From: Bacillus sp. SG-1 | GTDB lineage: Bacteria; Bacillota; Bacilli; Bacillales; Bacillaceae_B | Length of the DNA stretch: 48,258 nt | NCBI RefSeq assembly: GCF_000181495.1 | Contig: NZ_ABCF01000017.1 | Span: 1-48,258, forward strand | Reading direction: 5' to 3' | Shown: in pieces, positions 8,079 through 18,073 of the stretch | Numbering within the stretch: position 1 is the stretch's first letter | Layout of the letters: each line of letters opens with the position of its first letter | Notes under the pieces: generated by a model | Database searches by the model: none | Seen by the model: only the letters and a program-made list of their open reading frames with translations | What the model was told of the DNA's origin: nothing | Translations under genes and position numbers: made by a program

Positions 8079-9971
8079 ATGGATCTGTTATCAATTAAAG
8101 ACCCTTCCTTTCTAAAGTCGTTATCACAGCAAGAACTTGAATCTTTGAGCGAAGATATTAGAAAATTTTTAATAGAAACCTTATCAAAAACAGGTGGACA
8201 TATCGGCCCCAACCTGGGAGTTGTGGAGCTTACAATCGCCCTTCATAAATGTTTTGACAGTCCTAAAGACAAAATCATCTGGGATGTCGGCCATCAATCA
8301 TATGTTCACAAGATCCTGACAGGACGCGCAGGCCAGTTTGGTACACTTCGACAGTACAAAGGCTTATGCGGCTTCCCGAAAATGGTGGAAAGCGAGCATG
8401 ACGTTTGGGAAACGGGGCACAGCTCGACCTCCTTATCTGCGGCAATGGGTATGGCTATTGCTAGAGATGTGAAAAAAGAAGACTCCTTTATTGTTCCGGT
8501 TATCGGAGACGGCGCTTTGACTGGAGGAATGGCCCTTGAAGCGTTGAACCATATTGGCCATGAACAGAAAGATATGATTGTCGTCCTGAATGACAATGAA
8601 ATGTCTATAGCCCCGAATGTGGGAGCCCTGCATAATGTGCTGGGCCGTTTGAGGACTGCCGGGAAATATCATTGGGTCAAAGATGAATTGGAATATATTC
8701 TAAAAAAAATACCGGCTGTCGGCGGCAAGCTGGCTGTGACTGCAGAGAGAGTAAAAGACAGTCTTAAGTATTTGTTTGTATCCGGCATGTTCTTTGAGGA
8801 AATGGGCTTCACTTATCTTGGTCCGATTGACGGCCATGACTATAATGATCTGCTTGAAAATATCCAGTATGCCAAAAAGACTGAAGGCCCTGTCATTTTG
8901 CACGTTATCACGAAAAAAGGGAAAGGCTTTCATCCTGCTGAATCTGACAAAAAGGGGACCTGGCATGGAACGGGCCCATATAAAATGGATTCAGGGGATT
9001 TAATCAAGCCTGTCAACGCCCCCCCTTCCTGGAGTGGTTTGGTCAGTGAGACAGTGCGGAAGCTTGCCAGGGAAGATGAAAGGATTGTGGCAATTACTCC
9101 TGCCATGCCGGTAGGATCAAAGTTGGAAGGGTTCGCAAGCGAGTTCCCTGACCGGATGTTTGACGTGGGGATTGCAGAACAGCATGCTGCTACTGTTTCG
9201 GCAGGGCTTGCCACACAGGGCATGAAACCTTTCCTTGCCATCTATTCCACCTTCCTTCAAAGGGCGTATGATCAAGTGCTGCATGACATCTGCCGACAGA
9301 ATCTGAACGTCTTCATCGGAATTGACAGAGCGGGGCTTGTAGGTGCTGATGGAGAAACCCATCAGGGAGTCTTCGATATTGCCTTCATGCGCCATCTGCC
9401 AAACGTCGTTCTCATGATGCCGAAAGATGAAAACGAAGGGCAGCATCTAGTCAACACCGCCATCAAATATGACGATGGACCAATTGCCCTCAGGTTCCCT
9501 CGAGGCAACGGTTTAGGTGTCAAGATGGATAAGGAACTGAAGACGATACCAATTGGTGAATGGGAAGTATTGAAAGAAGGAAGGGACACTGCGATCTTAA
9601 CCTTTGGCACTACCATTCCAATGGCCCTGGAAGCTGCAGAACAACTTGAGAAGCAAGGGGTTTCTGTCAAGGTCGTAAATGCTCGTTTCATCAAGCCTCT
9701 CGATGAAAAAATGCTTTCCGGCATAATGCGGGATAATATGCCTATCCTAACAATAGAAGAGGCCGTTCTTCAAGGCGGATTTGGAAGTGCAGTACTTGAA
9801 TTTGCCCACGAGCATGGCTTTAATGAAGTAACTATAGAACGTATTGGAATTCCCGATAAATTTATTGAACACGGTAGTGTCAAAGAGCTGTTGAAAGAGA
9901 TTGGGATGACAACGGAAAATGTTGTTGACCGGATTCAAACGATGATACCAAAAAAACAAAAAAGGGCTTGA
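8079..9971 (+). CDS. dxs: 1-deoxy-D-xylulose-5-phosphate synthase
   Basis: Thiamine-diphosphate enzyme joining pyruvate and glyceraldehyde-3-phosphate, the first step of the MEP isoprenoid pathway. The 630-aa product shows [14 protein letters not shown], the TPP-binding [16 protein letters not shown], the transketolase-like [15 protein letters not shown] and a C-terminal transketolase domain. ATG 8079 ([11 protein letters not shown]) is chosen because it matches the known Bacillus N-terminus and has GGTGA 5 bp upstream; TTG 8067 and GTG 8070 are in frame but lack a site. It shares the transcription unit with ispA, placing two isoprenoid genes around OLE/oapA. Confidence 0.97.
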   Translation: MDLLSIKDPSFLKSLSQQELESLSEDIRKFLIETLSKTGGHIGPNLGVVELTIALHKCFDSPKDKIIWDVGHQSYVHKILTGRAGQFGTLRQYKGLCGFPKMVESEHDVWETGHSSTSLSAAMGMAIARDVKKEDSFIVPVIGDGALTGGMALEALNHIGHEQKDMIVVLNDNEMSIAPNVGALHNVLGRLRTAGKYHWVKDELEYILKKIPAVGGKLAVTAERVKDSLKYLFVSGMFFEEMGFTYLGPIDGHDYNDLLENIQYAKKTEGPVILHVITKKGKGFHPAESDKKGTWHGTGPYKMDSGDLIKPVNAPPSWSGLVSETVRKLAREDERIVAITPAMPVGSKLEGFASEFPDRMFDVGIAEQHAATVSAGLATQGMKPFLAIYSTFLQRAYDQVLHDICRQNLNVFIGIDRAGLVGADGETHQGVFDIAFMRHLPNVVLMMPKDENEGQHLVNTAIKYDDGPIALRFPRGNGLGVKMDKELKTIPIGEWEVLKEGRDTAILTFGTTIPMALEAAEQLEKQGVSVKVVNARFIKPLDEKMLSGIMRDNMPILTIEEAVLQGGFGSAVLEFAHEHGFNEVTIERIGIPDKFIEHGSVKELLKEIGMTTENVVDRIQTMIPKKQKRA

Positions 9972-9973
9972 AG

Positions 9974-10801
9974 ATGAAAGTAAAAAAACAACGATTAGAC
10001 GTACTCCTTGTAGAACGAGGATTAGCTGAAACAAGAGAAAAAGCAAAGCGGGCTGTAATGGCGGGACTGGTTTACAGTAAGGAATCCAGGCTCGATAAAC
10101 CAGGGGAGAAAGTGAATGAAGACATCCCCCTTACTATCAAAGGAAATGTTCTTCCTTATGTCAGCAGGGGCGGATTAAAGCTTGAAAAAGCACTGGAAAA
10201 GTTTGATTTAAGTGTAGATGGAAAAGTAATGATTGATATCGGTTCCTCAACAGGAGGATTTACCGATTGTGCACTGCAAAACGGTGCGAAACTTTCATAC
10301 GCACTCGATGTCGGTTACAACCAGCTTGCCTGGAAACTGAGACAGGATGAAAGAGTTGTCGTTATGGAAAGGACCAACTTTCGGTATGTAAAACCTGAAG
10401 ATCTGGTGTCTGATATGCCCAATTTTGCGACAATGGACGTTTCTTTCATTTCCCTCTCCCTCATTTTACCGGTCCTGAAAACGCTGCTCGTTCGTGACAG
10501 TGATGTCATAGCGCTGATCAAACCGCAATTTGAGGCAGGAAAAGATCAGGTAGGTAAAAAAGGGATTGTCAGGGACCCTGCCATTCACCATGCCGTCATT
10601 GAAAAGATCGCGAACCTTGCTCTAAAGGAAGGTTACGATATCAGGGATATTTCCTTCTCCCCGATAACAGGCGGAGAAGGAAATATCGAATTCCTTATTC
10701 ATTTATCGTGGCATGGAGAGAAAGAGGCTGGAGAAAACCACCTCAGATACACCATCCAATCGGTAGTGGACGAAGCTCAAAATGAATTTAAGTCGAAGTA
10801 G
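9974..10801 (+). CDS. yqxC: TlyA family S4-domain rRNA methyltransferase YqxC
   Basis: Predicted ribosomal RNA 2'-O-methyltransferase of the TlyA/hemolysin-A family. An S4 RNA-binding domain covers residues 4-65 (RLDVLLVERGLAETREKAKRAVMAG), then an FtsJ-like Rossmann fold with the SAM loop MIDIGSSTGGFTDCALQ and the later MDVSFISLSLILP and ALIKPQFEAGK motifs. The historical hemolysin label is doubtful. ATG 9974 is preferred (AAGGG 7 bp upstream); a TTG two codons earlier overlaps the dxs stop. It sits between dxs and ahrC as in B. subtilis. Confidence 0.93.
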   Translation: MKVKKQRLDVLLVERGLAETREKAKRAVMAGLVYSKESRLDKPGEKVNEDIPLTIKGNVLPYVSRGGLKLEKALEKFDLSVDGKVMIDIGSSTGGFTDCALQNGAKLSYALDVGYNQLAWKLRQDERVVVMERTNFRYVKPEDLVSDMPNFATMDVSFISLSLILPVLKTLLVRDSDVIALIKPQFEAGKDQVGKKGIVRDPAIHHAVIEKIANLALKEGYDIRDISFSPITGGEGNIEFLIHLSWHGEKEAGENHLRYTIQSVVDEAQNEFKSK

Positions 10802-10803
10802 AA

Positions 10804-10833
10804 AGAATAAACTCCTCGTTTATTCTTTTTCTT
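10804..10833 (+). terminator. Rho-independent terminator after yqxC
   Basis: AGAATAAAC (10804-10812) pairs with GTTTATTCT (10818-10826) over 9 bp, with a 5-nt loop and a T-rich tail. It ends the xseA-to-yqxC transcript that includes OLE. Confidence 0.85.
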
Positions 10834-11021
10834 TTGTTAAATGATAAATAGGTAGTCTTTCTCCTCGTATGCGGGGTGAAAAAATGTTTACCCAACCCTC
10901 GTAAAAGGAAGACAGAGATACACAACATGGTTTTTTATTGTGATAATAATATAAATAAGCTAACATGAATGTAGAAGTATAAATATACAGCAGTTAACGA
11001 GTAAGAGGTGTGGGAGTTATG

Positions 11022-11471
11022 ATGAATAAAGGGCAAAGGTTAATAAAAATCAGGGAACTGATTTCAAATCATGATATTGAAACACAGGATGAGCTTGTAG
11101 ATCGACTGAAGAACGCAAACTTCAATGTAACGCAAGCCACCGTATCACGTGATATTAAAGAACTTCACCTGGTAAAGGTCCCATTGATGGACGGCCGTTA
11201 TAAATACAGTCTGCCGGCAGACCAGAGGTTCAATCCGCTGCAGAAATTGAAAAGGACACTGACTGATGCGTTCGTAAAAATTGACTCGGCAGGACATATG
11301 CTGGTGATGAAAACGCTGCCAGGTAATGCCAATGCCATCGGTGCCCTAATTGATAATCTTGATTGGGAAGAGATACTCGGCACCATTTGCGGTGATGACA
11401 CTTGCTTGATCATTTGCAAGACCGAAGAGGATACAGAGAAAATATCTCAGCAATTTCTTGATATGCTTTGA
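11022..11471 (+). CDS. ahrC: Arginine repressor/activator AhrC (ArgR)
   Basis: Arginine-responsive DNA-binding protein that represses arginine synthesis and activates catabolism. The 149-aa product has an N-terminal winged helix with [18 protein letters not shown] and a C-terminal hexamerisation and arginine-binding domain ending in [14 protein letters not shown] 11022 gives the family N-terminus MNKGQR; ATG 11019 and GTG 11010 are alternatives, and AGAGGTG lies upstream. The conserved ahrC-recN pairing is kept (16 bp apart). Confidence 0.96.
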   Translation: MNKGQRLIKIRELISNHDIETQDELVDRLKNANFNVTQATVSRDIKELHLVKVPLMDGRYKYSLPADQRFNPLQKLKRTLTDAFVKIDSAGHMLVMKTLPGNANAIGALIDNLDWEEILGTICGDDTCLIICKTEEDTEKISQQFLDML

Positions 11472-11487
11472 TTGAGGTGAAATAGTA

Positions 11488-13191
11488 TTGTTACAGGAAC
11501 TTTCAATAAAAAATTTCGCAATCATCGACGAACTGACCGTCTCTATTGAGGAGGGGCTGACCGTCCTTACAGGTGAAACGGGCGCCGGTAAATCCATCAT
11601 CATCGATGCCGTCCATCTGCTTGTAGGGGGGAGGGGCTCTTCCGAATTTGTCAGGCATGGTGAAAAGAAGGCTGAAATAGAAGGGCTATTTACATTGGAA
11701 AAAGAAACACATCCCTGCTATAAAAAAGCCGCTGAATTTGGAATTGAAATAGAAGAAGGAATGATTGTCCTGAGAAGGGACATATCCAGTCAGGGGAAAA
11801 GCGTATGCCGTATTAATGGCAAACTTGTAACCATTGCAGTACTAAGGGAAGTTGGCTCAACTCTTATAGATATTCATGGTCAGCATGAACATCAGGAGCT
11901 GATGAATGAATCGCTGCATCTCACTTTACTGGATCAGTTTGCTTCTAATGAGTTGAAGTCCTCCATGCAAAATTATAAAGAGGTTTTCAAGGAATTTGAG
12001 ACAGTGCAAAGCAGACTAAAAAAATATAATGAAAATGAGCAGGAAATGGCTCATAGGCTGGACCTCATTCAATTCCAGCTCTCTGAAATAGAAAAAGCAG
12101 CTCTCCAGCCTGGAGAAGATGAGGCACTTTTGGAAGAGAAAAATAAGCTGATGAACTTTGAAAAGCTGTTCGACTCGCTGCAAAATTGTTACAACAGCAT
12201 TCAGGGCGAAGGTCGTGGGCTTGATTGGGCCGGCCTGGCTATGAGTCACATTGAAGGAGCCGCCGGAGTGGATTCCAAATATGACAGCCTTCTGGAGACC
12301 ATCTCTAATAGTTTTTATTTGCTTGAAGAGGCTGCAGGTGCTGTGCGATCGGAATTGGATGAGTTGGAATTTGAACCGGACAGGCTTAACACCATAGAAA
12401 GCCGCCTGAACGAAATCAATACACTAAAAAGGAAATATGGATCTTCCATTGAAGAGGTTTTGGAGTACAGTGTGAAAATTGAAGAGGAACTGGAAACAGT
12501 CACAAATAAGGATGCCCTTATACACGAGCTGGAGAAGAAGCTGAAATCTTTGGAAAAAGACTTGTACCTAGAGGCGGAACAGCTATCAGTCATCCGGAAA
12601 AAAGCGGCGAAAAAGCTGACGGCTCGAATACATGAACAATTAAAGGAACTCTATATGGACAAAACGACATTTGAAGTCCGTTTTGTACAAGAACCTTCAA
12701 AGACCAATTCGTTCAAATATAGAAAAGATGGAGCGGATCAGATTGAATTTTATATCTCAACAAACCCGGGCGAACCACTGAAGCCTCTTTCAAAAGTCGC
12801 TTCCGGCGGGGAACTTTCCAGGGTAATGCTGGCGTTAAAGACAATCTTCTCCAAACACCAGGGCATCACCTCCATCATATTTGATGAGGTGGATACCGGT
12901 GTCAGCGGGAGAGTTGCTCAGGCAATTGCGGAGAAGATTTATCAAGTTTCAATAAATTCACAGGTGATGTGTATTTCCCATCTCCCGCAGGTTGCAGCAA
13001 TGGCTGACTCTCATCTTTATATTGCCAAAAAATCATTGGGCGGACGGACTAGTACATCCGTAACAGCCTTGAAGCAAGAAGAAAAAATACGCGAAATCGG
13101 CAGAATGATCTCGGGTGTAGAGTTTACGGAGCTGACAAGGGAGCATGCTAAAGAATTGCTGGGCCTTGCAGATTCCATAAAAAATAAATGA
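11488..13191 (+). CDS. recN: DNA repair protein RecN
   Basis: SMC-like ATPase that gathers at double-strand breaks early in recombinational repair. The 567-aa product contains the N-terminal Walker A GETGAGKS (about residues 29-36), a central coiled-coil region (about 150-380), the ABC signature ASGGELSRVMLALK and Walker B IIFDEVDTGVSG near the C-terminus. The start is TTG, supported by GAGGTGA 7 bp upstream and by the family N-terminus MLQELSIKNFAII. A terminator follows. Confidence 0.97.
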   Translation: MLQELSIKNFAIIDELTVSIEEGLTVLTGETGAGKSIIIDAVHLLVGGRGSSEFVRHGEKKAEIEGLFTLEKETHPCYKKAAEFGIEIEEGMIVLRRDISSQGKSVCRINGKLVTIAVLREVGSTLIDIHGQHEHQELMNESLHLTLLDQFASNELKSSMQNYKEVFKEFETVQSRLKKYNENEQEMAHRLDLIQFQLSEIEKAALQPGEDEALLEEKNKLMNFEKLFDSLQNCYNSIQGEGRGLDWAGLAMSHIEGAAGVDSKYDSLLETISNSFYLLEEAAGAVRSELDELEFEPDRLNTIESRLNEINTLKRKYGSSIEEVLEYSVKIEEELETVTNKDALIHELEKKLKSLEKDLYLEAEQLSVIRKKAAKKLTARIHEQLKELYMDKTTFEVRFVQEPSKTNSFKYRKDGADQIEFYISTNPGEPLKPLSKVASGGELSRVMLALKTIFSKHQGITSIIFDEVDTGVSGRVAQAIAEKIYQVSINSQVMCISHLPQVAAMADSHLYIAKKSLGGRTSTSVTALKQEEKIREIGRMISGVEFTELTREHAKELLGLADSIKNK

Positions 13192-13194
13192 AAT

Positions 13195-13229
13195 GGCTCC
13201 TGACCCTTAGGGTTACGGGGCTTTTTTTA
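13195..13229 (+). terminator. Terminator after recN
   Basis: GGCTCCTGACCC pairs imperfectly with GGGTTACGGGGCT around a short loop, followed by seven T. Confidence 0.8.
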
Positions 13230-13457
13230 TTCTTTCACCTGAAGATTAAATGTATAATTTTGGACAAACTGTGTAAATTTAAGCCTATTATATGTGATAA
13301 AAGCAAAACTATTCACCTTTTACAGCATTCCCACAGCTATCCAAAATGGGTAGCTTTTTTTCTTGAGCGCTGGTTATAAATGTCCTGTTTGAAGGCAAAA
13401 TTAAAACTGTAGCCAAGAAGAAAGTGTGTGTGGATTAGAAGCGAGGAGAGTGAAAAA

Positions 13458-14744
13458 ATGAATTCAGATTTATTCAGGAAATTGATTGGTGGAATTCTCC
13501 TTGTTTCACTTTGCTTCATAGGTTTTTTGAAACCTGTTCAACAATATATCCATTTACCAAATAAAATAGTCATGATGCAGGGTGAAGAAGTTACGCTTCC
13601 CAAGGCAGCGCCTGTATCGGCTATGCCTGCAGCCTCTTCAAAAGTGGCATTAAGCAATTCCAAAGATTCTTTAACAATTCAAGGTGACAATGTCGGTAAA
13701 GAAGAGGTACTACTTGAAATTGCGGGAGTGCCAATAAAGAAAGTTGATGTGGAAGTCATCAAAGACTTCAAGGTCATTCCAGGAGGGCAGTCCATTGGAG
13801 TGAAGTTGAATACCCTTGGTGTACTGGTTGTAGGACATCACCTGGTACAAACAGATGGCGGCGATGTATCCCCTGGTGAGAAGGCGGGAATACAAGTCGG
13901 AGACATGATTACAGAAATTAACGGGAAGAAAATTGAAAAGCTGGCAGACGTGGCACCTTTTGTTCAAGAGGCCGGCGAGAGCAAGGAAGCTCTGAAGGTT
14001 GTCTTACGAAGGGATGACGAAAAGATTAAAACCGAGCTGCAGCCGATGAAAGACAGTAACGAAAACTCCTATAAACTTGGATTATATATCCGTGATGCAG
14101 CAGCAGGAATAGGTACGATGACTTTTTATGAACCTAAATCAAAAAAGTATGGTGCTCTTGGTCATGTGATTTCAGATATGGATACGAAGAAACCGATAGT
14201 AGTTGAAGATGGTGAAATTGTGCACAGTACGGTTACGTCGATTGAAAAGGGCAGCAACGGTAAACCTGGTGAGAAACTCGCGCGATTTACCGGTGAAAGG
14301 GATGTCATAGGAGACATAACCCGTAATAGTCCGTTTGGTATTTTTGGGAAATTAAACAGGGACATTAAAAATGGCATGCTTGACAAAGCACTGCCGATCG
14401 CATTGTCCCACCAAGTCAAAGAGGGGCCCGCACAAATTTTGACGGTGGTGGATGGAGAAGAAGTGGAATTGTATGACATTGAAATCGTCAGCACGATCCC
14501 GCAAAAATTCCCTGCCACTAAAGGGATGGTCATTAAAGTTACAGATCCTGACTTATTAGACAAAACGGGCGGGATTGTCCAGGGGATGAGCGGAAGTCCT
14601 ATCATCCAGGACGGAAAGCTTATTGGAGCAGTGACACACGTTTTTGTTAATGACCCAACGTCCGGTTACGGGGTCCATATTGAATGGATGCTGAACGAAG
14701 CAGGTATAGACATATACGAAGAAGAACGAGAAAAAGCGAGCTGA
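13458..14744 (+). CDS. spoIVB: SpoIVB sporulation signalling peptidase (family S55)
   Basis: Serine protease made in the forespore and secreted into the space between the spore membranes, where it cleaves SpoIVFA and triggers pro-sigma-K processing. The 428-aa product has an N-terminal membrane anchor (residues about 8-27), a PDZ domain (about 105-190, ending in [12 protein letters not shown]) and an S55 catalytic domain with His236 in GALGHVIS, a candidate Asp363, and Ser380 in [11 protein letters not shown] 13458 follows GAGGAGAG with normal spacing; an in-frame GTG 30 bp upstream is rejected. The gene is flanked by terminators and precedes spo0A as in B. subtilis. Confidence 0.97.
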   Translation: MNSDLFRKLIGGILLVSLCFIGFLKPVQQYIHLPNKIVMMQGEEVTLPKAAPVSAMPAASSKVALSNSKDSLTIQGDNVGKEEVLLEIAGVPIKKVDVEVIKDFKVIPGGQSIGVKLNTLGVLVVGHHLVQTDGGDVSPGEKAGIQVGDMITEINGKKIEKLADVAPFVQEAGESKEALKVVLRRDDEKIKTELQPMKDSNENSYKLGLYIRDAAAGIGTMTFYEPKSKKYGALGHVISDMDTKKPIVVEDGEIVHSTVTSIEKGSNGKPGEKLARFTGERDVIGDITRNSPFGIFGKLNRDIKNGMLDKALPIALSHQVKEGPAQILTVVDGEEVELYDIEIVSTIPQKFPATKGMVIKVTDPDLLDKTGGIVQGMSGSPIIQDGKLIGAVTHVFVNDPTSGYGVHIEWMLNEAGIDIYEEEREKAS

Positions 14745-14773
14745 CAGGCGGTTGATACCGTCTGTTTTTTTCT
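14744..14773 (+). terminator. Rho-independent terminator after spoIVB
   Basis: ACAGGCGG (14744-14751) pairs perfectly with CCGTCTGT allowing one G-T (14758-14765), followed by a T-run. The stem overlaps the spoIVB stop codon. Confidence 0.9.
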
Positions 14774-14856
14774 CGTTAGGGTTTGAGAATTGCCAAAATA
14801 AAGACAGCGTGGTAAGTGTTTTACTGAGAGAACAACCTATTTTGAATATTTTCGGC

Positions 14857-15515
14857 CCAATGAGACTCAATATTTTATATGGTGTTATGTTGGTCTAATT
14901 AGGATGTTTTCAGGCCAATGAGACTCAATATTCAAGGGGATGTTGGTCTGATTAGGATGTTTTCAGGCCAATGAGACTCAATATTCAAGGGGATGTTGGT
15001 CTGTTTAGGTAGTGATCAGACCACTGAGATTCAATATTCTAGTGAATGTTGGTCTGATTAGAAAGTTATCGGCCCGATGAGATTCAATATTCAAGGAGAT
15101 GTTGGTCTGATTAGGATGTTTTAACCCACTGAGACTTAATATTCAAGGAGATGTTGGTCTGATTAGGATGTTTTCGACCCACTAGGACTTGATATTCAAG
15201 GAGATGTTGGTCTGTTTAGGATGTTTTCGACCCACTGAGATCCAATATTTAAGGGGCTGTTGGGTCGTTTAGGTTGTAATCGGCCCAATGAGATTCAATA
15301 TTCTAGGGGGTGTTGGTCTGTTTAGGTTGTAATCAGCCCAATGAGATTTAACATTTTAGGAGATGTTGGTCTGTTTAGGTTGTAATCAGTCCAATGAGAT
15401 TCCCTATTTTAGAGGATGTTGGGCAGTTTAGGTTGTAATCAGCCCAATGAGACTCAATATTTAAGGGGGTGTTGGTCCGATTAGGATGTAATCAGACAAA
15501 TGAAATGAGATTCAA
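14857..15515 (+). repeat. Tandem array of 53-bp repeats between spoIVB and spo0A
   Basis: Twelve full units plus a degenerate thirteenth. Units anchored at the CCAATGAGA-like start lie at 14857, 14915, 14968, 15021, 15074, 15126, 15179, 15232, 15285, 15338, 15391 and 15444: the first is 58 bp, one is 52 and the rest are 53. Core: CCAATGAGAYTCAATATT, a short variable part, then GATGTTGGTCTG and TTAGG. No unique spacers separate the units, so it is not a CRISPR array. The TTGGTCTG end can pair with CAGGCCAA or CAGACCA at the next unit. The array lies wholly between the spoIVB terminator and the spo0A promoters. Function unknown; see the similar array at 36.0 kb. Confidence 0.95.
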
Positions 15516-15724
15516 ATTACACTTTCGCTGGGTTTGATAACGAAGGTAAAAGGTGAAAGCCAAACGTGCGTCTCTGAAGGCACGCATCTGCAGGGAAAAT
15601 GGCCAGACGTAAACCAACAAACAAAATATTTCACCACCCCGTTCGGAATGTCGTTTACAAACAAAAACCAGGTTTAAAAAGATAAAAAAATTTCGCAGCC
15701 TTCGCAACAAAAGTTACAACTCCA

Positions 15725-15892
15725 TTGCATCTATTTTGTGATAAAATAATATTATAAAGATTTTTCGACAAACCAATAATACTCATATCGAAACAGGTCG
15801 AAATTAAGAGAAAATAAAAGGAAATCAAAGAAAACATTTAATTTTTGAGTTTTTTTCAAAAAATAAGAGGATTTCTTATTGCTTTGTCGAAA
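15725..15892 (+). promoter_or_regulatory. spo0A control region with two 0A boxes
   Basis: Two exact copies of the Spo0A-binding core TGTCGAA are present: 15764-15770 (on the minus strand, read TTCGACA here) and 15885-15891 (plus strand, in TTTGTCGAAAA). Partial copies occur near 15786 and 15797. A candidate vegetative promoter is TTGCAT 15725-15730, 16 bp, TAATAT 15747-15752. AGGATTT at 15868-15874 followed by CGAAAA is a possible sigma-H site overlapping the second box. Layout suggests autoregulation and promoter switching, as known for B. subtilis spo0A. Confidence 0.65.
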
Positions 15893-15955
15893 ATTTACTT
15901 TAGAATAAAAAATAGAGTGGATATGGATTATATCGGATTGAGGAGGAAAACTGTA

Positions 15956-16738
15956 GTGAATTCAATTAAAGTGTGTGTAGTTGATGATAATCGTGAGTTA
16001 GTTTCGTTACTGGAGGAATATATTTCATCCCAAAATGACATGGAGGTCGTAGGTGTCGCTCATAACGGCCAGGAGTGCCTAGAACTTCTTGATGAGGTTG
16101 AGCCGGATGTCATCGTTTTGGACATCATCATGCCTCACCTGGATGGCCTTGCTGTCCTTGAACGTATCAGGGAACGTTCTGTCATTCCGAATGTGATTAT
16201 GTTGACTGCTTTTGGACAGGAAGATGTTACAAAGAAAGCCGTCGATTTAGGGGCTTCATATTTCATACTAAAACCGTTTGATATGGAAAATCTGGTCAGC
16301 CATATTCGCCAAGTGAGCGGAAAATCAAATCCGATATTCAAAAAATCCTCTTTACATTCACGATCTGCTGCAGAATCAAAACCGAAGAATCTTGATGCGA
16401 GCATTACAAGTATCATTCATGAAATAGGGGTACCTGCCCACATTAAAGGGTATCTATATTTAAGAGAGGCAATCTCAATGGTTTATAAAGATATCGAGCT
16501 GCTGGGGTCCATTACAAAGGTTTTATATCCGGACATAGCCAAGAAGTTTAATACAACCGCAAGCAGGGTTGAACGTGCCATCCGTCATGCGATTGAAGTT
16601 GCGTGGAGCCGAGGAAACATTGATTCAATTTCGAGCTTGTTTGGATATACAGTAAGTATGACAAAAGCAAAACCGACAAACTCCGAATTCATCGCTATGG
16701 TCGCGGATAAGCTTCGTCTAGAGCATAAAGCTTCCTGA
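15956..16738 (+). CDS. spo0A: Sporulation master response regulator Spo0A
   Basis: Response regulator that, once phosphorylated through the phosphorelay, starts sporulation and controls the transition state. The 260-aa product has a receiver domain with the acidic pair D10-D11, phospho-acceptor D56 in [11 protein letters not shown] and the switch region MLTAFGQ, then a linker (about 125-142) and a C-terminal DNA-binding effector domain beginning [15 protein letters not shown] and ending RLEHKAS. The start is GTG 15956, preceded by AGGAGG at 9 bp; longer in-frame extensions upstream run through the promoter region and are rejected. A terminator follows. Confidence 0.98.
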   Translation: MNSIKVCVVDDNRELVSLLEEYISSQNDMEVVGVAHNGQECLELLDEVEPDVIVLDIIMPHLDGLAVLERIRERSVIPNVIMLTAFGQEDVTKKAVDLGASYFILKPFDMENLVSHIRQVSGKSNPIFKKSSLHSRSAAESKPKNLDASITSIIHEIGVPAHIKGYLYLREAISMVYKDIELLGSITKVLYPDIAKKFNTTASRVERAIRHAIEVAWSRGNIDSISSLFGYTVSMTKAKPTNSEFIAMVADKLRLEHKAS

Positions 16739-16794
16739 AAGAGTGAGGAGTAATAACGCCCTTATATTGTTTATACAGATATGATAATACAGAG

Positions 16795-16831
16795 CCTGGT
16801 AAATCTTTTGGTTTACCGGGTTTATTTTTTG
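16795..16831 (+). terminator. Terminator after spo0A
   Basis: CCTGGTAAA and TTTACCGGG pair around TCTTTTGG, followed by a T-rich tail. Confidence 0.85.
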
Positions 16832-16910
16832 TATTATAGGTTAGGGAAGTATAGACGGTTCAGCCGTTGATATTCTATCAATGACTCAGAGATGAATGGA
16901 GTTGGTTGTT

Positions 16911-17642
16911 TTGACCTTGATCTTTGCGCACCGGGGTTCGGCCGGAACCCATCCCGAAAACACCATGGAAGCTTTTATAGAGGGTGAACGTGCGGGGGCT
17001 GATGGAATGGAACTCGATGTCCAGCTCTCGAAAGATGGGGAAATTGTGGTCATTCATGATGAAACTGTGGACAGGACGACAAACGGAAAAGGATTTATCA
17101 AAGATTTAACACTCAAAGAAATTAAAAAACTCGATGCCAGTTATAAGTATAAAAAGCTTTTACAAAAAGTACGGATTCCCACCTTGCGGGAAGTGTTCCA
17201 ATGGATGAAGAAGAATGAGATGATTTGTAATATTGAATTGAAAAATGGAATCATCCCATATCCTCAGCTGGAAGCAAAAGTAATAGCCCTTATTGAGGAA
17301 TTTGGGTATGAGAACAGGACGATCATTTCATCATTTAATCATTACTCCATTGTTCACTGCTACAGCCTCAATCCGGACGTTGAGATTGCTCCATTATATT
17401 CAAATGGGCTCTTTATGCCATGGGTTTACGCTCAGTCTATCCATGCTAAATCCATCCATCCCAATATTAAAGTTGCCCCGGATGCGCTCATTATTGACTC
17501 CATGAAAGCGGGAGTGGCAGTGAGGCCGTATACCATTAACAGCGAAAACCTTATGAAAAGGCTGTTCAGTATAAATTGTACAGCCATTATCACTGATTAC
17601 CCTGAAAAAGCGGTTAAGTTAAAAAAAAACGATGAAGCCTGA
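16911..17642 (+). CDS. yqiK: Glycerophosphodiester phosphodiesterase
   Basis: Hydrolyses glycerophosphodiesters to glycerol-3-phosphate and an alcohol. The 243-aa TIM-barrel protein shows the family active-site blocks: FAHRGSAGTHPENTMEAF (catalytic His and Arg), GADGMELDVQLSKDGEIVV-IHDETVDRTTNGKG (metal-binding Glu and Asp, second catalytic His) and NIELKNG. It lacks a signal peptide, so it is cytoplasmic. TTG 16911 is preferred (MTLIFAHRG, with GGAG 9 bp upstream); ATG 16896 would add five residues but has no good ribosome site. It corresponds in position to B. subtilis yqiK, between spo0A and the bkd region. Confidence 0.9.
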   Translation: MTLIFAHRGSAGTHPENTMEAFIEGERAGADGMELDVQLSKDGEIVVIHDETVDRTTNGKGFIKDLTLKEIKKLDASYKYKKLLQKVRIPTLREVFQWMKKNEMICNIELKNGIIPYPQLEAKVIALIEEFGYENRTIISSFNHYSIVHCYSLNPDVEIAPLYSNGLFMPWVYAQSIHAKSIHPNIKVAPDALIIDSMKAGVAVRPYTINSENLMKRLFSINCTAIITDYPEKAVKLKKNDEA

Positions 17643-17661
17643 TTCGATCGCTTGCCATAAC

Positions 17662-17697
17662 AAAAAATCTATCCTGTCATACAGGATAGATTTTTTT
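17662..17697. terminator. Bidirectional terminator between yqiK and yqzF
   Basis: Perfect 10-bp stem ATCTATCCTG (17667-17676) with CAGGATAGAT (17682-17691), loop TCATA, flanked by A-run and T-run, so it can stop transcription from both converging genes. Confidence 0.9.
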
Positions 17698-17941
17698 ATT
17701 TGGAATTATTGTTTTTAAACCGTTCCTGCACTTTATTTCGCTTTCTATCCCGATGAAGGATAAAACCGGCAATGAAGCCAAGGCCGCCTAAGAAAAATAA
17801 TAGTCCCATGATGAATTGCAGCCAGAGTGCCGAAAAAGGCGGCTGCAGAATTCCGAACAGCATATCTCTCATCAGTTTTATCCCTAAAGCAGCGAGTGCG
17901 CCAGGAATCAGCATGATGATTAACGCAATCAGTCTTTGCAT
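17696..17941 (-). CDS. yqzF: DUF2627 membrane protein YqzF
   Basis: An 81-aa protein of unknown function (DUF2627). It has two transmembrane helices: [20 protein letters not shown] and a second around [20 protein letters not shown], with a basic C-terminus ([15 protein letters not shown]). ATG 17941 is chosen since GGGGAGA lies upstream on the minus strand and this start fits the family N-terminus; the frame is open further up but extends into the promoter. In Bacillus this gene lies next to bkdR and points away from it, as here. Confidence 0.88.
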   Translation of the reverse strand: MQRLIALIIMLIPGALAALGIKLMRDMLFGILQPPFSALWLQFIMGLLFFLGGLGFIAGFILHRDRKRNKVQERFKNNNSK

Positions 17942-17964
17942 ACTTATATTCTCCCCTACCAAAG

Positions 17965-18023
17965 TTACTGGAGTCATTATATCACAGATGAAATTTGTCA
18001 ACCAAAGGAACTTACGATAAAAT
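17965..18023. promoter_or_regulatory. Divergent yqzF/bkdR promoters
   Basis: For bkdR: TTGTCA 17995-18000, 17-bp spacer, TAAAAT 18018-18023. For yqzF on the minus strand: an extended -10 TGATATAAT (17975-17983 region) with a nearby TTGACA only 14 bp away or TTGGTT at 18 bp. The two promoters overlap at their -35 ends. Confidence 0.5.
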
Positions 18024-18073
18024 GGAAGAGTGTGAAAGATATTGCAGTCTCAATGCCAAGAGGTGGAAAGAAA

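Noticed and set aside
10964..10990. ARG-box-like CATGAAT upstream of ahrC
   Set aside because: Only one half-site matches; not enough to call autoregulation.
15845..15955. N-terminal extension of Spo0A by 37 residues
   Set aside because: It would translate through the 0A box and promoter; GTG 15956 has AGGAGG at proper spacing and gives the known N-terminus.
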